Shown: one piece after another, positions 1 to 5,796 of the stretch
How the letters are laid out: every line of letters begins with the position of its first letter
Position numbering within the stretch: the first letter of the stretch is position 1
Origin: Candidatus Thorarchaeota archaeon
Lineage (GTDB): Archaea; Asgardarchaeota; Thorarchaeia; Thorarchaeales; Thorarchaeaceae
DNA: 5,872 nucleotides
NCBI GenBank assembly: GCA_030638785.1
Contig: DAOWDY010000053.1
Coordinates: 1-5,872 of the forward strand
Reading direction: 5' to 3'
The notes under the pieces: model-generated
Database searches by the model: none
Told to the model about the DNA's origin: nothing
What the model saw: only the letters and a program-made list of their open reading frames with translations
Translations under genes and position numbers: made by a program

Positions 1-1
1 A

Positions 2-130
2 ATGAGTAGATTTGCCTCTACTCCCTATTCATACTCTGAAACATCTGAAAGAGTTTATATTGAGAAAAATCGGGCACGGGCTAAGAAATACCACCCTGTT
101 CAGTGGTGGTTCCATGTGGTCATGGAGTGA
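2..130 (+). CDS. 3' end of an unidentified protein gene (partial)
   Basis: The frame is open from the left edge to a TGA at 128-130 and reads 42 residues, ending in a basic then aromatic tail (ARAKKYHPVQWWFHVVME). An ATG lies at 2-4, but no upstream stop is visible, so this is more likely the C-terminus of a longer gene than a 42-residue protein. The amino-acid mix looks protein-like. I do not recognise a family and see no motif, cysteine or clear membrane segment. The stop lies six bases before the preferred tes start and overlaps the tes ribosome binding site, which is typical of an archaeal operon and suggests translation of the two genes is coupled. The reading frame is seen directly; gene status and operon membership are inferred. 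Confidence 0.5.
   Translation: MSRFASTPYSYSETSERVYIEKNRARAKKYHPVQWWFHVVME
124..130 (+). promoter_or_regulatory. Ribosome binding site of tes; decides the start codon
   Basis: GGAGTGA resembles the archaeal consensus GGAGGTGA with one base missing. From GGAG (124-127) there are only 3 bases to the ATG at 131 but 9 to the ATG at 137. The second spacing is the usual one, so 137 is preferred. The site lies within the last codons of the preceding frame. Confidence 0.55.
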
Positions 131-136
131 ATGATT

Positions 137-1786
137 ATGGCAACTGAAAAAGTAAAGCCGATACCTGAAGAGCCTATCACGCATTCAGATGGAGGGTCTC
201 TTTCCCGGTATCATGTTGAGAAATACGCTGTAAGGCCATTACCTTACACAACTCAGTCAATTTGTCCTGAATGTCTATTGACAGATGACAAAACCGTAGT
301 TATCGATGCTCTTGTCTATGAAGAAGATGGCAAGATCATGTACAAGAAGAGCTGCGATAAACATGGTGAAATTATTGATGTTTACTGGGGAGATGCTGAG
401 ATGTTCAAGAAGGCCCAGACTTGGTGGTACAAGTCTATTGGCCTCGACAATCCCCGAACAGAAAGTATCAAGGGCTGTCCTGAAGACTGTGGTCCATGCA
501 CTGAGCACAAATCACACACAGCACTTGCTCTTCTTGATGTAACCAATCGATGCAACCTACGATGTCCTATCTGCTTTGCAGTAGCTGCTGAGGGTGGTAC
601 CATCTATGAGCCAAGTCCTGAAGAAGTTCTTGAGATGATGAGGAACCTACGAAGCAACAAACCTGTTCCCGCTCCTGCACTTCAATTCGCTGGAGGAGAA
701 CCAACTGTAAGCAAGCATTTGCCACAGTATATCAAGTGGGCAAAGGAACTTGGTTTCAAGCATGTACAAATTGCCAGTAATTCAATTAGAATTGGAAAGA
801 GCAAGGAGTACCTACAAGAACTCCGAGATGCTGGATTGTCTACAATCTATATGCAATTTGATGGCATTACACCTGACCCTTACATCGAAGCAAGAGGTTC
901 TAATCTGCTTCCTGTAAAGAAGCAGGCAATTAAACATGCACGAGAGGTTGGTATGGAATCGATTGTTCTTGTTCCAACAGTAGTTCGAGGTATCAACAGT
1001 GACCAGCTTGGTGGAATCATCGAGTTCGCTGTTGAGAATCGTGATGTCATTCGTGCGGTCAACTTCCAGCCAGTTAGTATCACTGGAAGGATAGACCATG
1101 ACTCACGTCACCAGATGCGAATAACAATCCCTGATGCTATTCATCTCATTGAAGAGCAGACAGGTGGAGCAATACCTGCAGATGCATGGTATCCAGTTCC
1201 TGCAATGATGCCAGTTGGTCGTGCACTAGGTCTTATGAAGGGTGGTCCCCAGCTAGAGCTCAGCTGTCACTTTGCCTGTGGAATGGCTACTTTCATTTAT
1301 ATCGAAGATGATGGATCGTACAAGCCAATCACTGAGATAATTGATGTAGACAAATTCCTTGTCCTACTTGAAGAAATTGCAAACCTCTATGCTGATGAAG
1401 CCCGTGGTGCTAGTAAACGTGCAAAAGCAAAGATAGCAGCTGGTGCGAGACATATCAAGAAGAAAGGTATTCTGAAGGATCTGCTCAATATATTCCTCGA
1501 CCGAGGTGACTATGACACACTTGCAAAATTCATGCGTCGCATCATCATGGTTGGAATGATGCACTTCCAAGATCCTTACAACTTTGACTTGGAACGGATT
1601 CAGCACTGCGACATCAACTACGCGGTACCTGATGGTCGTATAATCCCCTTCTGCACAATGAACACAATTCATCGTTCTAGAACAGAGACCAAGTTTGGGA
1701 TGCCAATTGACGAATGGCGTAGTTCCCGCAAACCCTCAAAGGTTGAAGAGGAAAGCATCTCAAGTCCTTTCGTTGCTGAAGACTAA
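137..1786 (+). CDS. tes: Radical SAM tetraether lipid synthase (Tes / MJ0619 family)
   Basis: This 549-residue protein belongs to the MJ0619-like radical SAM family. Its characterised members (Tes) join the ends of two phytanyl chains of archaeal diether lipids by carbon-carbon bond formation, giving the membrane-spanning tetraether GDGT or macrocyclic archaeol at the cytoplasmic membrane face. Counting from the ATG at 137, the N-terminal part has C43-x2-C46, C73/H76 and C114-x3-C118-x2-C121. The radical SAM triad is C139-x3-C143-x2-C146 (CNLRCPIC), followed by a glycine-rich FAGGEPT motif. C-terminal cysteines lie at C377, C381, C491 and C506, in segments such as CHFACGMATF and VPDGRIIPFCTMN. 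The many cysteines fit the three iron-sulphur clusters plus rubredoxin-like iron known for the family; which cysteine binds which metal is not visible here. The frame is intact and the length is normal. An ATG at 131 would add two residues. Related radical SAM lipid enzymes, such as one making H-shaped lipids, cannot be excluded. Confidence 0.85.
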   Translation: MATEKVKPIPEEPITHSDGGSLSRYHVEKYAVRPLPYTTQSICPECLLTDDKTVVIDALVYEEDGKIMYKKSCDKHGEIIDVYWGDAEMFKKAQTWWYKSIGLDNPRTESIKGCPEDCGPCTEHKSHTALALLDVTNRCNLRCPICFAVAAEGGTIYEPSPEEVLEMMRNLRSNKPVPAPALQFAGGEPTVSKHLPQYIKWAKELGFKHVQIASNSIRIGKSKEYLQELRDAGLSTIYMQFDGITPDPYIEARGSNLLPVKKQAIKHAREVGMESIVLVPTVVRGINSDQLGGIIEFAVENRDVIRAVNFQPVSITGRIDHDSRHQMRITIPDAIHLIEEQTGGAIPADAWYPVPAMMPVGRALGLMKGGPQLELSCHFACGMATFIYIEDDGSYKPITEIIDVDKFLVLLEEIANLYADEARGASKRAKAKIAAGARHIKKKGILKDLLNIFLDRGDYDTLAKFMRRIIMVGMMHFQDPYNFDLERIQHCDINYAVPDGRIIPFCTMNTIHRSRTETKFGMPIDEWRSSRKPSKVEEESISSPFVAED

Positions 1787-1797
1787 TTTCATTGCGT

Positions 1798-1836
1798 GGA
1801 TGGTTTCTTAGGGGACCATCCTCTCAATTCTCTTTT
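1798..1836 (+). terminator. Hairpin plus pyrimidine tract after tes
   Basis: Twelve bases after the tes stop, GGATGGTTTC (1798-1807) pairs with GGGACCATCC (1812-1821) around a TTAG loop. The stem has ten pairs, two of them G-T. A pyrimidine-rich stretch ending in TTTT (1833-1836) follows. Archaeal termination depends mainly on T-tracts and this tract is interrupted, so the hairpin may instead stabilise the 3' end of the mRNA. Confidence 0.5.
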
Positions 1837-2010
1837 GAAAACAATGAAAAAACCACTTTAACTTATTTTACTAAAATCCCGTTAATTTCGGAATATTACG
1901 GATGGTAAAGACAATGAAATTACGATTTATCGCATATTAACAACGTTAATTTCCAATTCGAAAGTTTTGTTAAAGTTATCTTAAAGTAATAGTTATACTG
2001 AATCCGTAAA
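1837..2010. other. A+T-rich gene-free spacer
   Basis: No frame longer than about a dozen codons has a plausible start here. The stretch is strongly A+T-rich. It contains a 10-base direct repeat, CGTTAATTTC, at 1880-1889 and 1944-1953, and tandem TTAAAGT words at 1970-1976 and 1981-1987. It could hold upstream control sequence for the structured RNA that follows. I see no other feature. Confidence 0.4.
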
Positions 2011-2025
2011 AGAAAAGGTTAATAA
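2011..2025 (+). promoter_or_regulatory. Likely TATA/BRE promoter of the structured RNA
   Basis: TTAATAA (2019-2025) is preceded by the purine run AGAAAAGG (2011-2018), which resembles an archaeal BRE plus TATA box. Using the normal archaeal spacing of about 25-27 bases, transcription would start near 2048-2050, just before the first paired base of the structured RNA (2054). That agreement is the main support; the box itself is a weak match to consensus. Confidence 0.35.
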
Positions 2026-2047
2026 GTTAGGCACCAAGTTGTACTAT

Positions 2048-2213
2048 GAGGAACAGGTAGGTGTGGGTAAAACACTCTTACCTGAAACATGGGATAATAT
2101 GCAAGGCGGGTACGTGGGCTAGTTTTTCGTTACATGCCCTCAATTACGAAACTCCCCCCTCCTACCACGATTCCCACGAACCCGCCACCTATCCTGATTT
2201 TCCTTTTTTTTTT
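2048..2213 (+). ncRNA. Candidate structured non-coding RNA, family not recognised
   Basis: This roughly 165-base block is G+C-richer than its surroundings and folds by direct reading. P1 pairs CAGG+TAGGT (2054-2062) with ACCTA+CCTG (2187-2196), with T2192 bulged. P2 pairs GGCGGGT (2105-2111) with ACCCGCC (2180-2186). P3 pairs CGTGGG (2113-2118) with CCCACG (2173-2178), separated from P2 only by an A-A mismatch (2112/2179). P4 pairs TTTCGT (2125-2130) with ACGAAA (2146-2151). A side hairpin pairs GGTAA (2066-2070) with TTACC (2078-2082). The 3' strands of P1 and P2 are contiguous, so the helices could stack. A TATA-like box lies upstream and ten T's (2204-2213) follow. There is no open frame. 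It lacks the hallmarks of SRP RNA, RNase P RNA, 5S rRNA and tRNA as far as I can tell. It could instead be the leader of the HD-domain gene. Strand and ends are inferred from the promoter-like and terminator-like flanks. Confidence 0.55.
2198..2213 (+). terminator. Poly-T terminator after the structured RNA
   Basis: TTTTCC followed by ten T's (2204-2213) begins two bases after the last paired base of P1. A long T-run on the non-template strand is the standard archaeal intrinsic termination signal. It would separate the structured RNA from the HD-domain gene that starts 54 bases later. Confidence 0.55.
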
Positions 2214-2223
2214 AATGTTATAG
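2211..2223 (+). promoter_or_regulatory. Possible TATA region of the HD-domain gene
   Basis: TTTAATGTTATAG directly follows the T-tract and offers TATA-like words. A start of transcription near 2240-2248 would leave a leader of about 20-30 bases before the ATG at 2268. The match is weak and rests mostly on position. Confidence 0.25.
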
Positions 2224-2267
2224 CACAGTACTGATATCTAGGTCTTGTCGCTGCCGTCGTGACTGCC

Positions 2268-2864
2268 ATGACAGAAGAAAGACTGCAGAAACAGCTCGAG
2301 TTCATTGTTGAGATTGACAAGCTAAAAAGAATTCATAGACAAACCTACGTCATCTCAGATAAGACCAATGAGAATGATGCCGAACACTCATGGCATCTTG
2401 CTCTAATGGCTTTCCTTCTAGGAGAATACTCCAACGAATCTGATCTCGACGTTACCAGAGTCATGAAGATGGTCCTTGCACATGACCTTGTAGAAATCGA
2501 TGCAGGCGATACATTCTGCTATGATTATGAAGCTGCTAAGGGTAAGAGGGAGAGAGAGGTTGCCGCAGCTGATAGGATCTTCACGATGCTACCTTCTGAT
2601 CAAGGCAGAGAACTCAGAGACCTCTGGGATGAGTTCGAAGAAGGAGCAACTCCTGAAGCACGATTTGCTGCGGCTCTCGATCGTCTTCAACCGCTACTAC
2701 TCAATTTCAATACTCATGGAGCATCTTGGAAGAAGCATGGAGTAAAACGACATGCAGTCATTGAGAGGAACAAGAATATTGCAACGGGGTCAAAGGAACT
2801 CTGGAAATTTGCCCTCTGGTTGATCGATGAGTCAGTCAGAAGAGGTTATCTTCAGGACGAATAA
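2268..2864 (+). CDS. HD-domain metal-dependent phosphohydrolase (HD_3; YfbR/HDDC2-like)
   Basis: This 198-residue, all-helical cytosolic HD-superfamily hydrolase has its metal ligands in order. They are H40 in the NDAEHSWHLALMA segment, the H72-D73 doublet in VLAHDLVEIDAGDT, and D138 in ARFAAALDRLQPLLLN. E76, D78 and D81 follow the doublet, as is typical of the YfbR/HDDC2 group. Characterised relatives are 5'-deoxynucleotidases acting on dNMPs, so a nucleotide clean-up role is likely, but the substrate cannot be read from the sequence. The start is ambiguous: a GTG at 2259 would add three residues. I prefer the ATG at 2268, because relatives begin shortly before the KQLEFIVEIDKLK segment and a weak GTGA lies five bases upstream of it. 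The sequence recalls bacterial homologues closely, so transfer is possible. It has its own spacing from both neighbours and appears to be a single-gene unit. Confidence 0.82.
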   Translation: MTEERLQKQLEFIVEIDKLKRIHRQTYVISDKTNENDAEHSWHLALMAFLLGEYSNESDLDVTRVMKMVLAHDLVEIDAGDTFCYDYEAAKGKREREVAAADRIFTMLPSDQGRELRDLWDEFEEGATPEARFAAALDRLQPLLLNFNTHGASWKKHGVKRHAVIERNKNIATGSKELWKFALWLIDESVRRGYLQDE

Positions 2865-2899
2865 TGGCTACAAATTCTAGATGGTCCCATTAAGCTCAG

Positions 2900-2936
2900 T
2901 ATTTATTGCATTTCTCCAAAGCCTTATTTATTGCAT
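2900..2936 (+). repeat. Perfect 12-base direct repeat in the tldD promoter region
   Basis: TATTTATTGCAT occurs at 2900-2911 and again at 2925-2936, exactly 25 bases apart, in the 98-base gap between the HD-domain gene and tldD. Each copy contains a TATA-like core (TTTATT). The downstream copy lies where a TATA box for a short-leader tldD transcript would be expected. It may be a duplicated promoter, or paired sites for a regulator. Confidence 0.5.
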
Positions 2937-2943
2937 AATTGCC

Positions 2944-2969
2944 CGAGCATATGTGAGTATTCATGCTCG
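2944..2969 (+). promoter_or_regulatory. Dyad over the tldD start codon
   Basis: CGAGCAT (2944-2950) and ATGCTCG (2963-2969) form a perfect 7-base inverted repeat with a 12-base loop. The right arm begins at the tldD ATG, and the loop holds the only Shine-Dalgarno-like word (GTGAG, 2953-2957). As RNA it could hide the start codon; as DNA it could be an operator. Chance is a real alternative for arms this short. Confidence 0.35.
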
Positions 2970-4351
2970 ATGTCATGGGCAAAGCTGTCGATACTATAGA
3001 TGACCGTGATGTGTCGTTTGCAGATATTCGACATCAGGATTTAGCAACAACCTCGATTGCGGTGGTAAATGGAGCTCTGAGACGACTAAGCCGTTCAACA
3101 AAAGCTGGTACAGTCGCAAGAGTATTGGTCGGAGAATGTTGGGGCCAATCATCTATTACTGAACCCTTCTCGCTAGGTATCCTTGAGAATCTTCTCTCAA
3201 AAGCTGTAAAGATGGCTAAGCACAACGCGCAGCACTCACGAATGAAGATCAATCTGTCTGGGATCCCTGTACATCAGGAAACAAGCTGGCAGGAAACAAA
3301 AGAAGATCCGTCTAACATTGCTGAGGAAGAGAAGTTAGATTTCGTTATGGATCTCGATAAGGCCCAGAAAGTGGATGAGAAAATTGTCAATACAAATTCG
3401 ATGTACGCTGATAGTAAGGTCATATATCGACTTGCTAATTCAGAAGGTTCAAGGCTGGAATGGGATGAAACACGGACGAGAGTTGCAGTCAGACCCGTTG
3501 CAAAAGACGAATCAAAAGTACAATATGACTACGCAATAAAGAGTGGATTGGCAGGATATGAGCTGGTCCGCGTTTTAGACCCGAATGAATTCGCATCAAA
3601 ATGCGCTAGAGATGCAATTGACCTGCTATCTGCAACGAAAGCACCCTCGGGAGAGGTAACCGCAGTTGTGGATGGTGATATTGCTGGATTGATTGCTCAT
3701 GAAGTCTGTGGGCATGCAAGCGAAGCTGATGAAGTAGTGAAGAAGAGGTCATTTCTTTCTGATCTGGTTGGTGTTGAAGTTGGGACAGATCAGGTTTCAA
3801 TGGTTGATGATGGAAGCATTCCTGGCCTTCTAGGCAGTTTTCCATTTGATTCAGAGGGGACTCCCTCTTCAAGAACTACCATTATCGAGAATGGTATTTT
3901 CCGCGGTTACATGCACACACTAGAAACAGCTGCAGTAATGAGAACCAACCCGACTGGAAATGGACGCGCACAGGACTACAATAGACGTATCTTCGCCAGA
4001 ATGACAAACACATTCTTTGACAAGGGAACATGGAACAATCAAGAGATCATTGAAGATACAAAGGACGGTCTCTATATCATCAAGACCCATTCTGGAATGG
4101 AAGATGTTGTTGGTGGTGGTGTCCAAGCAACCAGTCTGAAAGGATACATCATAAAGAATGGAGAGCTCACACAACTTGTTCGTCAACTTGCCATTGCTGG
4201 TAATGTACTAGAGATTCTGAAGACTGTTGATGCTGTAGGTAATGAACTGGAATTCTCGGGTGGTACCTGTGGGAAAGGAGAGGAGGACTGGGTACCTGTA
4301 ACATCTGGTGGCCCCCATATGAGAATGCAACTCGTTGTTGGAGGTGGTTAA
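2963..4351 (+). CDS. tldD: TldD metalloprotease, catalytic subunit of TldD/TldE
   Basis: This 462-residue cytosolic zinc peptidase belongs to the TldD/PmbA (U62) family. The HExxxH motif is present as HEVCGH: H246 and H251 are metal ligands and E247 is the catalytic base. The third ligand is the conserved C-terminal cysteine, C436 in SGGTCGKGEEDWVPV. The N-terminal domain (about 1-220) carries the usual surface repeats, including RVLVGECWGQSS. The C-terminal domain includes SRTTIIENGIFRGYMH and a glycine-rich VVGGG end. In bacteria, TldD with its inactive partner TldE forms a heterodimer that degrades unfolded peptides. It also removes the microcin B17 leader and helps degrade CcdA. The archaeal substrate is unknown. 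The start at 2963 gives a normal N-terminus and has a weak GTGAG five bases upstream; an in-frame ATG at 2975 is the alternative. The length is close to the usual 450-480, all key residues are present, and tldE follows after one base. Confidence 0.9.
   Translation: MLDVMGKAVDTIDDRDVSFADIRHQDLATTSIAVVNGALRRLSRSTKAGTVARVLVGECWGQSSITEPFSLGILENLLSKAVKMAKHNAQHSRMKINLSGIPVHQETSWQETKEDPSNIAEEEKLDFVMDLDKAQKVDEKIVNTNSMYADSKVIYRLANSEGSRLEWDETRTRVAVRPVAKDESKVQYDYAIKSGLAGYELVRVLDPNEFASKCARDAIDLLSATKAPSGEVTAVVDGDIAGLIAHEVCGHASEADEVVKKRSFLSDLVGVEVGTDQVSMVDDGSIPGLLGSFPFDSEGTPSSRTTIIENGIFRGYMHTLETAAVMRTNPTGNGRAQDYNRRIFARMTNTFFDKGTWNNQEIIEDTKDGLYIIKTHSGMEDVVGGGVQATSLKGYIIKNGELTQLVRQLAIAGNVLEILKTVDAVGNELEFSGGTCGKGEEDWVPVTSGGPHMRMQLVVGGG
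4340..4347 (+). promoter_or_regulatory. Strong ribosome binding site of tldE, inside the end of tldD
   Basis: GGAGGTGG is nearly the exact complement of the archaeal 16S 3' end. It lies five bases before the ATG at 4353 and fixes that start. It also encodes part of the last residues of tldD, so the two genes are probably translationally coupled. An upstream in-frame TTG at 4335 is ruled out as the start because this site lies downstream of it. Confidence 0.85.
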
Positions 4352-4352
4352 G

Positions 4353-5714
4353 ATGGACCTTGTTGATACAGCGCATAAACTTGTCAGTCAATCAGAGCAG
4401 AACGGTGCATCTCAAGCAGAGGCGTTTGTTATCCGTGTTGCTACATCTAGTATCTATATTGATGATAATATTCCAAAGATCGGAGATTCGAAGATAGAGG
4501 TTGGAGTTGGTCTCAAGTTCATTCTCGGCAAGAAGGTTGGTTTCACAAGTTCTACTCTTCTTTCAGAGAGTACTAAGGATGTTGTCAAACGTGCAATGTC
4601 TATAGCGACCATAAGCAATGAAGATCCGAAATTCACTTCACTTCCAGAAGCAAGGAAGGTCTCTGGAAAACCTGACAGATTCTACGACAAAGCAACCGCA
4701 GAGGCAGATAGTTCTGTTTTAGCTGACAAATGCATGGAGCTTGTGAAAACAGCAGGATCTGATGCAGTATCAGTTCCTAATGGAGTGTTAAGAGCAAGTG
4801 CATTAGAGTTCAATGTTGTCAATTCCCTCGGTGTAGATGCAAGTTCAAAATCTACTATTGTCTTTGGGTATTTCACAGCAAAGGCTGACGAGGACGGCAA
4901 GGTAGGTGAAGGTGTACAGAGGGTATGGTCTCGGTCTCTCTACGATGTCGACTTTGTGGCAAAAGGGGAGAAGCTTCGTACGCAGGCAACATCGGTTATC
5001 AACGCTAAGCCCTTCAAAGAGAAATGGGATAAAATAGTTGCAGTTCTTGCACCCAGTGAAGGTAGCGAGATGATGGGTACTCTCGTCGGTACAGCTGTAT
5101 CTGCAGAAAATGTAAACAATAGATCAAGTCCATGGACCGACAAAGTTGGGGATACTATAGCACATGAGAATCTATCAGTGATTGATAATGGGAAATCCAA
5201 GTTAGGTCTGATGAGTGCAAGAGTCGATGATGAAGGAGTACCTACACAAAAAACACGAATAATTGAGAACGGTGTTCTGAAATCATATCTGTTTGATAGC
5301 TACAATGCAAATCAACTCGATCTGAAATCAACAGGTAATGGACTTCGACGTGGTGGTCGTGATGCGCATGGTGCATTTGCAGGTATGGTATCTTGTAGAC
5401 CTTCAACTCTCGAAATCCCTGCAGGAAGTAAATCGGTTGAGGACATCATCTCCGAGGTTAAGAAGGGTGTTTACATTGAACACTTCGCATGGCCTCTGGT
5501 AGATCCTCTTTCAGGTGCTTTCTCGAATGAGATAAGAAACGCGAAGATAATTGAGAATGGGGAACTCAAAGACCAAATCAAATTCGCTCTACTTATTGGA
5601 AACCTATACGAATCTATCAAAGATGAAATTCTAGTTGGCTCAGATACAGAGGTCCACGGAACTCGCGTGATGCCCACAATGGCATTTGCAGGAACTGAAT
5701 TAGTCGGACAATAG
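4353..5714 (+). CDS. tldE: TldE/PmbA, non-catalytic partner of TldD
   Basis: This 453-residue TldD/PmbA-family protein is the usual partner of TldD. The HExxxH motif is absent: the equivalent helix reads SEMMGTLVGTAVSAENV, which is the TldE condition. In studied bacterial complexes this subunit carries no metal and completes the peptide tunnel of the heterodimer. Family landmarks are the N-terminal ASQAEAFVIRVATSSIYIDDN segment, VDDEGVPTQKTRIIENGVLKSYLFDSY in the second domain, DPLSGAFSNEIRNAKIIENGE at about residues 384-404, and the terminal MPTMAFAGTELVG. It begins one base after the tldD stop with a strong ribosome binding site, which fits balanced synthesis of the two subunits. The length is normal and the frame is intact. 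The family assignment is secure; the substrate is unknown. Confidence 0.9.
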   Translation: MDLVDTAHKLVSQSEQNGASQAEAFVIRVATSSIYIDDNIPKIGDSKIEVGVGLKFILGKKVGFTSSTLLSESTKDVVKRAMSIATISNEDPKFTSLPEARKVSGKPDRFYDKATAEADSSVLADKCMELVKTAGSDAVSVPNGVLRASALEFNVVNSLGVDASSKSTIVFGYFTAKADEDGKVGEGVQRVWSRSLYDVDFVAKGEKLRTQATSVINAKPFKEKWDKIVAVLAPSEGSEMMGTLVGTAVSAENVNNRSSPWTDKVGDTIAHENLSVIDNGKSKLGLMSARVDDEGVPTQKTRIIENGVLKSYLFDSYNANQLDLKSTGNGLRRGGRDAHGAFAGMVSCRPSTLEIPAGSKSVEDIISEVKKGVYIEHFAWPLVDPLSGAFSNEIRNAKIIENGELKDQIKFALLIGNLYESIKDEILVGSDTEVHGTRVMPTMAFAGTELVGQ

Positions 5715-5796
5715 ACGGTGAGAAATCAACCGCGTACGTAAACAACCATTAATTAACAAAAGGTATCCATGCTTGATTTGTTCTGGTGTTTGAAAT
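5715..5796 (+). promoter_or_regulatory. Spacer with possible promoter of the PhzF-like gene
   Basis: The 82-base gap holds only weak signals. A 4-base inverted repeat, CGGT/ACCG, follows the tldE stop. The A+T-rich patch ATTAATTAAC (5748-5757) lies about 40 bases before the next ATG and could serve as a TATA region. GGTG (5785-5788), eight bases before the ATG, is a weak ribosome binding site. No strong terminator is visible, so read-through from tldE is possible. Confidence 0.3.

Noticed and set aside
2105..2187. Possible tRNA: GGCGGGT and ACCCGCC form a 7-pair acceptor-like stem about 82 bases apart
   Set aside because: There is no T-stem-loop before the 3' strand, no TTCRA-type loop and no anticodon arm. 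The next pairs continue the same helix, as in a long hairpin.
2045..2196. Possible box C/D guide RNA: a C-like ATGAGGA (2046-2052) and CTGA at 2082-2085 and 2194-2197
   Set aside because: The C-like box has a mismatch, the box spacings do not suit a guide RNA, and the region is dominated by long helices.
2048..2213. SRP RNA, RNase P RNA or 5S rRNA
   Set aside because: I find no SRP helix 8 GGAAG/GAGCAGC motif, no RNase P conserved core and no 5S-like segments, and the block is too short for the first two.
2259..2267. GTG at 2259 as the start of the HD-domain protein
   Set aside because: It adds only three residues and has no ribosome binding site; the ATG at 2268 fits the family N-terminus. 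It is not firmly excluded.
4335..4352. TTG at 4335 as the start of tldE
   Set aside because: It would overlap the end of tldD and lie upstream of the near-perfect ribosome binding site, which points to the ATG at 4353.
3606..4391. Several open frames on the minus strand within tldD
   Set aside because: They lie wholly inside a gene with clear family motifs, have unnatural compositions (rich in His, Gln and Ser) and match no family.
2963..5714. A modified-peptide (microcin-like) system built on TldD/TldE
   Set aside because: No small precursor gene, cyclodehydratase or exporter is visible in the window, and tldD-tldE pairs are common in archaea without such genes.
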